In this document: positions 55,040-64,000 of the stretch, piece after piece
How the letters are laid out: each line of letters opens with the position of its first letter
How positions within the stretch are numbered: position 1 is the stretch's first letter
NCBI GenBank assembly: GCA_032716605.1
Contig: JAVRFV010002373.1
Span: 234,001 to 298,000 of the forward strand
Length of the DNA stretch: 64,000 nt
Reading direction: 5' to 3'
Source: Paralithodes platypus
Taxonomy: Eukaryota > Arthropoda > Malacostraca > Decapoda > Lithodidae
The notes under the pieces: generated by a model
Databases searched by the model: none
What the model saw: only the letters and a program-made list of their open reading frames with translations
What the model was told of the DNA's origin: nothing
Translations under genes and position numbers: made by a program

Positions 55040-55315
55040 CAGGGTATTAATGTCTGAAAATATGGGTTTCAAAGTACATAACCAGATCAAAGTGGTGGCT
55101 GCGAAACGTCTAACGGGTTGGATTCTGCGTACTTTTAAAACACGCGGTAAATTGCCTATGATAACGCTCTTCAAATCTCTAGTGCTACCGCGGCTTGAAT
55201 ACTGTAGCGTATTAACATCCCCATACAAAGCACGTGAAATAAATGACGTAGAGAGTGTACAAAGAAATTTCACTTCGCATATAAGTTCGATAAAACATCT
55301 ACACCTTCTACACCT
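55040..55315 (+). mobile_element. LINE family A, fragment 1 of 2
   Basis: VVAAKRLTGWILRTFKTRGK, KSLVLPRLEYCSVLTSPYKA and NDVESVQRNFTSHISSIKHL are the RT thumb region, similar to LINE D (GWILRTFHTR). It is continued at 58606. 5'-truncated. Confidence 0.8.
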
Positions 55316-55319
55316 AAGT

Positions 55320-55682
55320 GTAGAAGAACGAGAACAGTTAAGGGAACTCCAAGCTAAGGCTGATGAAGAGAATGGAAAGTTGTCTGAAGAGCAAAAGAAG
55401 AAAATTTTTTGGAGAATAAGGGAAGGGCAAGTAAGGAAGTGGTACATCAGGAGCCACCAAGAACCGAAAGTAAGAGGAGTGATAGGGAAAGAGACAGAGA
55501 GACAAGTACGAAGTCAAAGCAAGGAGACGGAGCGAGAGATAATGCAGGGAGCAGGGGACCGGAGAGAGAGAGCCAGGATGTGGTGGAGAGGGTGGAACAG
55601 AGGGAGAGAGAGGGGGGAGGAGAATAGAATTAGTGGGGGAGGTGGAACTGGGTCAGGGAAGGGATGGAGGAGGAGGAGGTGA
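55320..55682 (+). pseudogene. LINE B ORF1 C-terminal remnant
   Basis: A highly charged frame, EEREQLRELQAKADEENGKL and EEQKKKIFWRIREGQVRKW, then RERARMWWRGWNRGRERGEE and a G/R-rich end. It is probably a coiled coil followed by an RNA-binding basic tail of a LINE ORF1 protein. The N-terminus is missing because the element is 5'-truncated, and the apparent fusion to LINE A residues upstream is accidental. Confidence 0.5.
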
Positions 55683-55790
55683 ACCTGGTAGGAGGCAGAG
55701 AGGGAAGAGAAACAAGGAGGTGGATTCAAATATACTGTGCTACTACACTAATATAGATGGAATAAACAGTAAAAAGGTAGAGTTAGATAA

Positions 55791-58535
55791 TATATTAAGA
55801 AAGATCAACCACAGATAGTCTGTTTGACAGAGACAAAGCGGAACCAGGACTTTGACAGCAACATAGTGTTTAGTGAAGGATATAATATATGGAGAAATGA
55901 TAGAAAGGGTAAAAGGGGAGGTGGAGTGGCAGTATTAGTTAAGAACCCTATGACAGCAAAGCACGTGGAGTTAAATAATGACAAGGCAGAAATAATGGCA
56001 GTTGAACTCAATGATATAGAAGGAAAAAAGCTAGACATAGCAGTAGCTTACATGCCACCAAAGACCAGAGCATGGAGGGAGTTGGAGTTTGAGGAGATGG
56101 TAGAGGATATGATTCAGTCGTTGAGAAGATTGCTTTTAAGGAAGAATCGATTGATCTTGGTAGGAGATTTCAACTGTAGTGAGGTTGATTGGGAATCGGG
56201 AGATGCAGGGCCAAATCAGAGATCTTGGGGAAGTCGGCTAGTGGAGTTGGTTACGGAAAATGTACTTACACAACATGTGAAGGAAAATACAAGAATGAGG
56301 GGTAATAACGAACCTTCTAAACTCGATCTGATTTTTACAAAAGATCCTCACGAAATTAGTGATATAAACTATCTATGTCCTGTAGGTAAAAGTGATCACC
56401 TATTACTAAAATGGAAGTTGACCTCGAGTAATGCCAATAGATTAGACAATAGCTACATAAATGACAGATTAAATTATAGTAAAGCTGATTATGTATCCTT
56501 GAAAAGATATTTAGAGGGAGTAGATTGGGATCTTATTTTGAAGGAACGGGACGTACAAGGTAAATATAGTAGATTCCTCGAAATTTATAGAGTAGGAACC
56601 AATATGTTTGTCCCAAGATATAAAACTGGAAATTTTACTAAGCAGAAAGATTGGTTTAATTTGAAATGCAAAAGAGCTTTGGGTAGGCGTGATGCAGCTT
56701 GGGCTAGATTAAGAAGAAGGAACACTGAGAGTAATCGGAATAAATATAAACAGGAGAGGAATAGATATGTTAACATAATTAGGCAAGTTAAAATGAACTA
56801 TGAGAAGAACATAGTAAATAAATGTGAAAGTGACCCTAGATTATTTTATAAATATATAAACAGTAAGTTGAAGGTAAAGAAACAAATTACTAAATTAAGA
56901 GTTGATGCTAGGACGTATGAAAATGTATCGGACATGTGTGAGGTAATGAATAACAAATTGGGGTCAGTTTTTACTAGAGAGGAAGGTTTTGACGAACCAC
57001 AGGCGGGAGTACTGGAGAGTGGTCTTAGTAAGATTGAAATAAATAGAGATGAGCTGTTATCTGCGATGAGAGGACTTGAAGTAAGGAAAGCTATGGGACC
57101 GGATGAAGTGTCTGCCTGGGTTTTAAAGGAGTGTGCAGAGCAATTAGTGGAGCCAGTGAGGGACATAATTCAAGCTTCCTTAGATAAAGGGCAGGTTCCT
57201 GTTGAATGGAAAAGAGCTAATATCATTCCGATATACAAGAATGGAAACCCTGAGGACCCTCTAAACTATAGACCAGTTTCACTTACTAGTATTGTATGCA
57301 AGATTTGTGAAAAGCTAATTAGGAAGAGATGGATGAAAATGTTGGAGAGAAAGAAAATAATAACCCCAAAGCAATTTGGATTCAGAGAAGGGACATCTTG
57401 TGTTACCAGTTTGCTATGTTATTACAGTAGGGTGATAGATGTACTCCAAGAAAGAGGCGGATGGGTGGACTGCGTCTACTTAGACCTTTCCAAAGCATTC
57501 GAAAGGGAACCACATAAGAGATTGTTATCTAAGCTTGAGACGCTAGGATGTGTCAGGGGGAGTTTGCTGAAATGGATGGAGAGCTATTTAACAGATAGGG
57601 AAATGAGGACCAACATTAGAGGAACTTACTCATCGTGGCGGAAAGTTGAGAGTGGTGTGCCGCAGGGATCTGTGTTGGCACCTCTCATGTTCCTTATGTA
57701 CGTGAATGACCTGCCGATAGGCATAAACTCTTACATGTCAATGTTTGCAGATGACGTAAAAATTATGAGACAAATAACAAATAAAAGTAGTTGTGAGGAG
57801 CTGCAAGGGGATTTAGATAAAATATACGAATGGAGCACCAAGTGGAAAATGAAATTTAATATAAGTAAATGTCATGTGTTAAATATGGGAAGAAGTGTGA
57901 ATAGACCAAATTGGGAGTACAGGATGGGAGATAATAAAATTAGCAAGGCCGAAAAAGAAAAAGATTTAGGGTTGATTATACAAGATAATTTGTCGCCAGA
58001 GAAACATATTAACAAGCTCTTTAGCGGAATGTATGCAATGGCCGGGAATATGAAAGTTGCTCTGAACTATTTGGATGAGACCATGGTAGCGAAAATTATG
58101 AAGAGTATGATTAGACCAAGATTGGAGTATGCAGCAGTGGTGTGGTCCCCGCATCTAAAGAAGCATATTCACAAGTTAGAAAGAATCCAGAGAGCAGTCA
58201 CTAGATTGGTTCCAAGTCTCAGAGAACTGCCATATGAAGGGAGGCTAGACAAATTAAATCTACCGAGTCTAAAAGAGAGGAGAGAGAGGGGAGACATGAT
58301 AATGATGTACAAATGTACCCGGGGGCTGGAGAGGCTGGATAGGGAGGATATATTAATTATGGATACAGGAATAACTAGAGGCCACAGCTACAAAGTAAAA
58401 AGACCTACCTGCAAGAACGATATCAGGAAGTTTAGCTTCCCCTATAGATGTATTGACAAATGGAATGGGCTGGAGGAGGAGGTGGTAGGGGCAAGGAACA
58501 TCCATATTTTCAAGAAAAAATTGGATAAAAAGTAG
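55791..58535 (+). CDS. LINE B ORF2: endonuclease / reverse transcriptase
   Basis: The open frame starts after a stop at 55788; the TTG at 55824 is not necessarily the start. Upstream CYYTNIDGINSKKVELDNIL lies in another frame, so one base was lost or gained near 55795. Endonuclease: IVCLTETKRNQDF, GGGVAVLVKN, LVGDFNCSEVDW (~residue 112 from 55824) and VGKSDHLLLKW (~188). RT: KAMGPDEVSAWVLKEC, NYRPVSLTSIVCKICEK, PKQFGFREGTSCVTSLL, YLDLSKAFEREPHKRLLSKL (~551), ESGVPQGSVLAPLMFLMY (~610) and MFADDVKIMRQ (~640). Then YAAVVWSPHLKKHIHKLERI. All catalytic motifs are present, but DKVPH-type wording is EREPH here. It may be nearly functional. Confidence 0.9.
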   Translation, partial: YIKKDQPQIVCLTETKRNQDFDSNIVFSEGYNIWRNDRKGKRGGGVAVLVKNPMTAKHVELNNDKAEIMAVELNDIEGKKLDIAVAYMPPKTRAWRELEFEEMVEDMIQSLRRLLLRKNRLILVGDFNCSEVDWESGDAGPNQRSWGSRLVELVTENVLTQHVKENTRMRGNNEPSKLDLIFTKDPHEISDINYLCPVGKSDHLLLKWKLTSSNANRLDNSYINDRLNYSKADYVSLKRYLEGVDWDLILKERDVQGKYSRFLEIYRVGTNMFVPRYKTGNFTKQKDWFNLKCKRALGRRDAAWARLRRRNTESNRNKYKQERNRYVNIIRQVKMNYEKNIVNKCESDPRLFYKYINSKLKVKKQITKLRVDARTYENVSDMCEVMNNKLGSVFTREEGFDEPQAGVLESGLSKIEINRDELLSAMRGLEVRKAMGPDEVSAWVLKECAEQLVEPVRDIIQASLDKGQVPVEWKRANIIPIYKNGNPEDPLNYRPVSLTSIVCKICEKLIRKRWMKMLERKKIITPKQFGFREGTSCVTSLLCYYSRVIDVLQERGGWVDCVYLDLSKAFEREPHKRLLSKLETLGCVRGSLLKWMESYLTDREMRTNIRGTYSSWRKVESGVPQGSVLAPLMFLMYVNDLPIGINSYMSMFADDVKIMRQITNKSSCEELQGDLDKIYEWSTKWKMKFNISKCHVLNMGRSVNRPNWEYRMGDNKISKAEKEKDLGLIIQDNLSPEKHINKLFSGMYAMAGNMKVALNYLDETMVAKIMKSMIRPRLEYAAVVWSPHLKKHIHKLERIQRAVTRLVPSLRELPYEGRLDKLNLPSLKERRERGDMIMMYKCTRGLERLDREDILIMDTGITRGHSYKVKRPTCKNDIRKFSFPYRCIDKWNGLEEEVVGARNIHIFKKKLDKK

Positions 58536-58605
58536 ACTGAGAGACGGGACAACACGAGCTTAGCTCAACTCCTGTAAACTACAATTAGGTAAATACAATT
58601 AGGTA

Positions 58606-59075
58606 AATACACTATTGGGAGCGTTTAAGAGCACTGAATCTGTACTCACTGGAACGTAGAAGAGAACGTTACCTAATAATATACACATGGAAAATCGCAG
58701 AGGGTTTAGTACCAAACCTACATACTCTGATAGTCATGAAATTCAGTGATAGGAGAGGCTGGGAATGCGAAATCCCCCGGATGAATAACAGGGGTGCTAT
58801 GGGCTCTCTGCGAGAGGGCTGGTTATCACACAGAGGCCCACGTCTCTTCAACAAACTCCCACGGCGAGTAAGAGACATGAGGGACATCTCGTTAGACAAC
58901 TTCAAGAGAGCCCTAGATGTCGAACTGCAAAAAGGAGCCCATCCTCGCAAGGGAGCGAGCAGTCGCTTCAAACAGTCTACTGCACCAAATCACCACCCAT
59001 AACGAGGGGCGTCGCGCTCCTTGGTGCCGCTAGAGGAGCGGCGAACACATCCAAAGGTATCCAAAGGTAAGGTAA
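58606..59075 (+). mobile_element. LINE family A, fragment 2 of 2 (3' end)
   Basis: YWERLRALNLYSLERRRERY, LIIYTWKIAEGLVPN, RGPRLFNKLPRRVRDMRDIS and LDNFKRALDVEL complete LINE A, with a frame change near 58730. It ends in GGTAA repeats (59063-59095), a CR1/L2-type tail. Confidence 0.8.
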
Positions 59076-59258
59076 GGTAAGGGTAACGAGAGGTAATGGT
59101 GGGGTATTACGTCTCGTTGCCCGGCGGTTCATTAACACTTGTGTTAGAACATTTTGGGGTAACCTTATGAGCATTAATTCCTGGAAATTTTCTTTTTTCC
59201 AGGGCGGAGTTCCGGCGGGTCCACAGAGGACCAGGTGAGGCCCGGGGGGAGTTAGCTT
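59076..59258 (+). other. possible DIRS leader segment
   Basis: GC-rich sequence between LINE A and the TTAA element. TTTTTTCCAGGGCGGAG (59190-59207) looks like a splice acceptor. No ORF. Confidence 0.35.
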
Positions 59259-59953
59259 TTAACCCGGGAACTGCGGGAAGACTCTTAAGAGTCAGAGAAA
59301 AAAAAAATAATAATTTAAACCGAAAAAAAAAAAAAAAATTATTTTATTTTTTTATTTTTTATTTTTTGGCCCCTGGGCCATGCAAAATATCACTCCTCTA
59401 CCTCCCCTCCTTCCCCACTTTCCTCCCCTCCTTCAGTTATCACCTATTTTCCCTGTTATTCCCTTATTCTGAGGTATATTTTCGTGCTAACATTAGCGAG
59501 TTGCAAGCAGGGCATTGTCATCTCTGTTAGCAAGCGAGTGCAAGTGAGAGAGAGAGAGTATCGATCGACTGTGTCTCAGTGGCCTTGGGGGAAATTGGCG
59601 GGAAAGCAGGTTCCCTCACCCATACATTATATAACTCGCGGCCTGTATCTCCGATTTTGACCATCCAAACGCTGTTTTCACTCGTTTTATTGTTGTTTCA
59701 GGTTAATACCTTTATAATCAACCCATAATAGGCGCGTATGGATAAGTATTAATGCTATTTATGGTAAAATTAATATTTTAGTGATAGAAACAGCTCAAAT
59801 ACCGTGAACGACCGCAGCAGTGCAAGTACTGGTACTGAGCTGGATACACAGGCATAGTTTGCCTTTTTCCAGAGGATCTACTGTAAGAAACTAAGAAATA
59901 CGTCAGCACAGGGGGACGTTTCTAATTACCCCCATGCGCACTTCTTAGGTTAA
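59259..59953. mobile_element. TTAA-flanked MITE, family T1, copy 2, just before DIRS gag
   Basis: The left end is TTAACCCGGGAACTGCGGGA and the right end, reversed, TTAACCTAAGAAGTGCGCAT. It shares C-rich and TTATCACCTATTTT blocks with 27182-27828, and its 59803-59892 segment with 43438-43535 (reversed). A/T homopolymers lie at 59300-59370. It ends 12 nt before the gag ATG. Confidence 0.7.
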
Positions 59954-59965
59954 CCAGTCTCCGCC

Positions 59966-62600
59966 ATGGCTGCTCTAGCCCCTGTTTTTGCTCTTTGCTC
60001 AACGCCCTCATGTTCCGGAATCCCTATTTTTGCGCACACTCTGTGCATTCGTTGTGTCAAATGCTTGGACCGATCAAGGGGTTTGTGGGTAACAAAGAAT
60101 TGTACCTTTTGTAGTCAGCTGGGTATTAAAGTATTACAGCACGACAATCTGGCCGCGGCGGTTGCATTACGCGAGGTCAGACAACTTCTTACTAATTATG
60201 CGACTGCAGTGGCTCATAAAGCATTGCAGTGTGATAACGTAATTTTGTGGGACCGTTTGTTGGTTCAGTACCCCCCAATTAAACGTCCTCCTTCCCGAAG
60301 TAAAGTCACTAAGCCGGCAGAGACTGGACGGGTTAAAGAGCTTCTTCCCTCCCCCGGCACATCTAAGAGACCGCGAGAGCTGTCTCCCCCGGCGACAACT
60401 TCGGAATCAAGATCTAGGTCCAGGTCACGGTCTCCTCTCAGAAAGCAGACACATAGTCACTCGACTTCACCTTCGCGGAAGAAGAGTAAGACAGGCAAGA
60501 CCAAGGACAGTTCTAGTGATACATCAAAGTCGAGGCGGAGTCACAAGTCTTCTAAAAAAGAGTCATGTACGAAAGTCCTCCCGGCGTTCGCCGGAGCCTC
60601 GAACCTCGTTTTCTGCCTCTACTCCCGACATGTCTCAAGTCCAATCTGACAGGTCGGAAGTGGAGTCAGAGACTGTGGTCGGGGATATTCCGGCGGACAT
60701 AGTGTCCCCAAATAATATTCTCACTTTAGATTTAGAGGGTTCTCCCGGCAGTGATAACCCGCTAGACGGCTCGAGTAAGGGCTCAGTCATTGGGGTGGGG
60801 CCTGGCTCACAAGTAAGTTCCGACCAAGGCCGGGGAGTTTGGAGGTACTCCCAGCCATGGCGGGACAGCTCTCTGCCGTCTCAGGCAACTCAGGTAGTGG
60901 CTGAAGTCCACCGGGACGCGGAGACACCGTCTTCCATCCCTGACTTAACATGGCAAGGGGCCCCAGCCTCGGCAGAATCCTCTCAGGAGGGACCGGAGGC
61001 AGGGGATGATGGGTCTATTATTTCTGGGGTGGGTAACGTAGATAACTCTCAGAATAGGGATATTTCACCTAATAGTTCTTCATCTGCTCAATTTGTCACG
61101 GCGGATGAGATTGACGGGTTATTAGCGAGTGCTTTAACTAAGTTTTTTGGCCAGCAACCGGAGCCTCCTATGGTTGCTCTGGGAGCTCCCACGCCAACAT
61201 CGACTGTCCGACCTCTGGCTACTTCCGTTACTTTGACACAGACTCCGCTCACTCCCCTTGTATCACCTACTATTGTTACTAGGCCAACTTCGGCGGCACT
61301 AATTACTTCCAATGTGCGAGTAGTAGCAGACGTAAATCCTCCCCCATTAGACAAAGCCCCGATCAGAAAAGGGGCTATGCCTCTCTTATACGGGCCAGAC
61401 GATTCGTGGGTATCATTGGTACCAGCAAAGCCAGAGGTAGCACAGTCCACTATGTCAGGGGAGCTTCCGGTACCACGAGAGTGGGTAATCCAAGGAAATA
61501 AATCTAGGAAGTTAAGGGCTCTAAATATGCTGGGAAATGTACTTGATGTTAGTATTAAGGCCATCCCCAACTATTATCATCACGATTATTTTGTATATTC
61601 TTCTACACCTGCCCTACCCCCTGCGTCAGCTTCAAAACTGTTTTCGGACTGGACAAAACATGATGGGTTCAATGATATCAAAGCGCTGTTAGCTCTAACC
61701 CCTGAGTTGGGATTAAAGACATTTACTGACTCAGCCGCGAATCCAGTTTTGAAGGTGGAGCAATTGGGTCCGGGACCTTGGGTGGACTGGGAAGTCGAGG
61801 CGCAAAACTTTGCAACCACATTCACTTCTAAAGCTTCACACCAAATTCCACAAGAGAGCCATTCTTGGTTCTCTCTCCCAGTATACTCTGCCAGCGGAGT
61901 TCCCTTTGCTCTCTTTGCCTTTTTAGCTGCCCCTAAAATTAATCTATGCGAGCTTAAAGATCCGTTCTCTACACCTTCCACTGCTCACCTAGACCGGGAG
62001 TTTAGGCTACGGGGTAAGGCGTACAGACTATTTTCTCAGTATATTGTTACGCAACAAGTAGCAAAATCAATGCTAAGATCTGCTCAGGCTATCGCGGACA
62101 CAGAAGTTCGAAAGGCAATCGAACTATCTAGACGCTTACTTCTCCAAACTTCTATTCAGTCACTAGGAGATATACGCACGGCCTTGTTAGAGGCGGTGCG
62201 GGCAAAACAAGATCTAAGGATGTCTCTAGTCCGAAAGCTCCCGGATAGGATTGCTAATCAAGTAGTAATGTCCCCAGTTCTAACTGCCTCTTTAATGTCC
62301 CCGGAGGTGTGGAGGACGGTGTTTAACATGGCTCAGGCCTTGAAGCACAGTCCCGCCCCGTCTCAGAAACCTGCTTTCACTTTTACCAAGCCCAAACCAG
62401 TCGCTAAAGCTCAGTATGGTGGGGCGAAATCCTTTCATTTGCCTAAATCCTCTTCCACCCAAGGTCAGTACAGATACAAGCAAGGAAAGTCTTCAGGTAC
62501 CCATAAAGGACAGAGGTATCAAAGGCCGGGTCAGGGCCCGTCTCCAGCCAAACCCGGCCAGTCGTCTAAACTTCCACCACCACCACCACCAAAAAACTAA
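59966..62600 (+). pseudogene. DIRS gag, one internal frame change
   Basis: Starts at CCGCCATGG, a strong initiation context. The N-terminus has a cysteine cluster (LCSTPSCSGIP, CIRCVKCLDRS, NCTFCSQ) that could bind zinc. Residues ~110-210 are RS-rich (SRSRSRSRSP) and include R/K-rich nuclear-signal-like segments. The frame switches near 60565, in or after an A6 run (SSKKES to RKSSRRSPEP). The second part is Pro/Ser-rich, then holds the conserved distal gag domain (WTKHDGFNDIKALLALTPEL; TASLMSPEVWRTVFNMAQAL) and a basic tail with GHKGQRYQRPGQGP-like wording, ending PPPPPPKN. Presumed role: RNA-binding capsid-like protein. Confidence 0.75.
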
Positions 62601-62638
62601 GGTCTCCCTCACTCCCAGGGCCGATCTCCCGGCGAGTG
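62591..62638 (+). promoter_or_regulatory. predicted -1 ribosomal frameshift signal (gag-to-pol)
   Basis: The heptamer A AAA AAC (62591-62597) is in the gag frame and directly precedes the gag stop TAA (62598-62600). Slippage by -1 enters the frame that encodes RT. A stem follows after ~12 nt: CACTC (62610-62614) pairs with GAGTG (62634-62638), CC with GG, and GGG (62618-62620) with CCC (62628-62630), closing a 7-nt loop. Confidence 0.65.
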
Positions 62639-63520
62639 GATCAGGGGGTAGTCCAGCCGGTGAACCCTTGTCTGCTAACTGGGTCGTTCCGGGCGAATCA
62701 TCGCGCATGGCCTTTAAACACATGGGCAAGGATGGTGGCACGCAAAGGCATCACCTGGCAGTGGCTCCGGCGACCTCGCTTACGTCAGCCGACAAAGGCA
62801 AATTTTGTTTCATTAGAGGTGGAGTCACTGATCCAAGAGATGGTGGCCAAGAATGTTATCATCCCGGTCCCCCAAAATTACCCAGTTTTTACATCCAAAC
62901 TTTTTCTGGTACCCAAAAGGGACAGTGTTCAGATGAGGCCGGTCGTAGACCTGTCTTATCTGAACCTCCATATTCACAACGTATCCTTCCGGATGCTGAC
63001 CGTGAATCAGATCAGGCTAACACTTCCGCCGGAAGGGTGGATGTGTTCTTTAGACCTGACGGACGCGTATTGGCACGTCCCGGTAAACAAACGGTTTCAA
63101 CGTTTTCTAGCATTACGAATCATGCATCAGACTTATGTCTTTCAGAGGATGCCGTTCGGTTTAAACCTAGCACCTCGCATATTCACGAAATTAGTCCGGC
63201 AAGCCCTGATGCCCTTGTTGCAACAAGGGATCAGGATTTTGTGGTATCTAGACGACTGGCTGGTGGTGGCGGAGATGGAACAATTATGCATAAGTCATGT
63301 CAACATAACATTAACTCATGTAAAAACTCTAGGATTCAAGGTAAACCTGGTAAAGTCAAACCTTGTTCCCTCACGAGTGGTTCAGTGGATAGGGCTGGTC
63401 TGGGACACAGCTGCTCTCACTCTGAGTCAGAGTGTGAACAATCGGAACAGGTTTCGCAAGAAACTGTTTCTGTTGCTTCACAGTCTGACTACGACACGGA
63501 GAGTCTGGGAATCTCTGGTC
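62597..63520 (+). CDS. DIRS reverse transcriptase domain
   Basis: Read in the -1 frame relative to gag, with no start codon needed if frameshifted. Visible order: FRANHRAWPLNTWARMVARK and GITWQWLRRPRLRQ, a segment ending FVSLEVESLIQEMVAKNVI, FTSKLFLVPKRD, MRPVVDLSYLNLHI, CSLDLTDAYWHVPVNKRFQR (motif A), MPFGLNLAPRIFTKLV and ILWYLDDWLVVAE (motif C, about 63236). Then GFKVNLVKSNLVPSRVVQWI and GLVWD. The D and DD catalytic residues are intact. YLDDWL is characteristic of DIRS RTs. The RT copies the element's RNA into circular cDNA. The frame stays open by chance to the window end, but homology moves to another frame near 63520. Confidence 0.85.
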
Positions 63521-64000
63521 GGTTGGCTCTCTCAACTGGATTCAACTAACTGTAAAGTTGGGCCGGTTGAAAGTCAAACGTTTAATTTTGGAGGGCAACA
63601 AATTTTTTCCACTATTGCCGGCGGAAACATTATGGCCCATCCCAAAATTAATACACACCTTACTAGCGGTCTGGGCGAAGAGGGAAACATTGCACTCAGT
63701 CATGTCTTGGACCTCTCCTCCGCCGACGGTATGGGTGGACACGGATGCGTCAGGCACGATAGGTTGGGGCTTTCAGTCAAACCAAGGGCACCAGGGTCAA
63801 GGGCTCTGGTCCCATTCAGAATCCTCCCACATAACTGTCAAAGAGTTACTAGTCCCCTTGTATTTCCTTCAGGCTCACGGCTTTTCTTTGCGGGGCAAAT
63901 CGGTGGCCTTCAGGATGGACAATCTGAATGCGGTTCACTGCGTTCAGAAACAGGGGTCAACGCGATCTCGGAGGTTGCTAAACTTGTCAGAAAAGATTTT
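63520..64000 (+). pseudogene. DIRS RNase H region, shifted one frame from RT, open at window end
   Basis: Homology resumes in the next frame with WSVGSLNWIQLTVKLGRLKV, parallel to VGSLHWAALPLPLGSLWL of the left copy. Then TVWVDTDASGTIGWGF, LWSHSESSHITVKELLVPLY and VAFRMDNLNAVHCVQKQGST. DTD, the E of KELL and the D of RMDN are the acidic RNase H residues. A 1-nt insertion or deletion within about 63512-63525 explains the shift. The domain removes template RNA after reverse transcription. Confidence 0.75.

Larger units (their letters stand above)
55311..58610 (+). mobile_element. LINE family B (CR1/L2-like), inserted in LINE A
   Basis: Inserted at HLH-YWERL of LINE A. TACAC lies on both sides (55309-55313 and 58604-58608 by eye), a possible 5-bp target duplication. 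It ends in two direct copies of AATTAGGTAAATAC, a CR1/L2-type tail. It contains the C-terminal part of ORF1 and a complete-looking ORF2. Confidence 0.8.
59966..64000 (+). mobile_element. DIRS-like retrotransposon, cut by window end
   Basis: gag (59966-62600), RT in the -1 frame (from 62597) and RNase H follow in order. The recombinase lies beyond the window. Two frame changes (near 60565 and 63520) suggest an old but much better preserved copy than 1-5165. One sampled row had 30% A, versus 5-13% in the left copy. Confidence 0.85.

Noticed and set aside
62416..63549. 377-codon + strand ORF across the DIRS RT
   Set aside because: It is the third frame; RT motifs (MRPVVDL, SLDLTD, YLDDWL) are in the frame beginning at 62597.

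Overview
The window is eukaryotic, intron-rich DNA, most likely from an arthropod and probably a decapod crustacean. The evidence is three phase-compatible exons of a Lar-type receptor tyrosine phosphatase spread over 7 kb, several non-LTR (LINE) retrotransposon lineages, two DIRS-like tyrosine-recombinase retrotransposons, many terminal-inverted-repeat elements, long trinucleotide microsatellites and short interstitial arrays of the arthropod telomere unit TTAGG. There is no bacterial-style operon. The host assignment is inference from element types.

Layout. 1-5165: a GC-rich, strongly A-depleted, frame-broken DIRS-like element (gag, RT, RNase H, connector, tyrosine recombinase). 5.2-16 kb: LINE fragments on both strands, an inverted pair of (AAC)n-tailed retroposons, tRNA-derived SINEs, small MITEs and G-rich hairpin repeats. 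16.15-16.76 kb: an unrecognised 200-residue ORF on the minus strand. 17.6-25.3 kb: an old LINE split in three by a later LINE with a CCCH zinc-finger ORF1 and by a TTAA-flanked DNA transposon with a THAP-domain ORF, ending at a hAT-type MITE. 25.3-27 kb: remnants of a repetitive PIN/FEN-like protein. 27-30 kb: MITEs. 30.1-33.15 kb: a nearly intact LINE with a 959-codon ORF and poly-A tail. 33.9 kb: a small membrane-protein-like ORF. 34.3-40.2 kb: tandem repeats, a foldback element carrying a 58-bp minisatellite on one arm only, and trinucleotide arrays. 40.7-42.5 kb: a decayed minus-strand LINE.

44.65-51.9 kb: the Lar-like exons. Their introns hold a foldback MITE, a TTAA element with a 105-bp minisatellite, double-hairpin modules, and an antiparallel LINE with zinc-knuckle ORF1. 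The last exon has a degraded duplicate 20 nt upstream and runs into a stop next to a 12-bp hairpin, so the locus may be a decaying paralogue. 52.9-59 kb: a pogo/Tigger-like element, then one LINE nested inside another. 59.26-59.95 kb: a TTAA element ending just before a second DIRS-like element (59.97 kb to the window end) whose gag stop is immediately preceded by a textbook -1 slippery heptamer leading into RT.

Nothing here looks like a new multi-gene pathway. The most promising novelties are the predicted gag-pol frameshift signal, the A-depleted DIRS copy, the one-armed minisatellite inside a foldback transposon, and the duplicated, hairpin-disrupted phosphatase exon.
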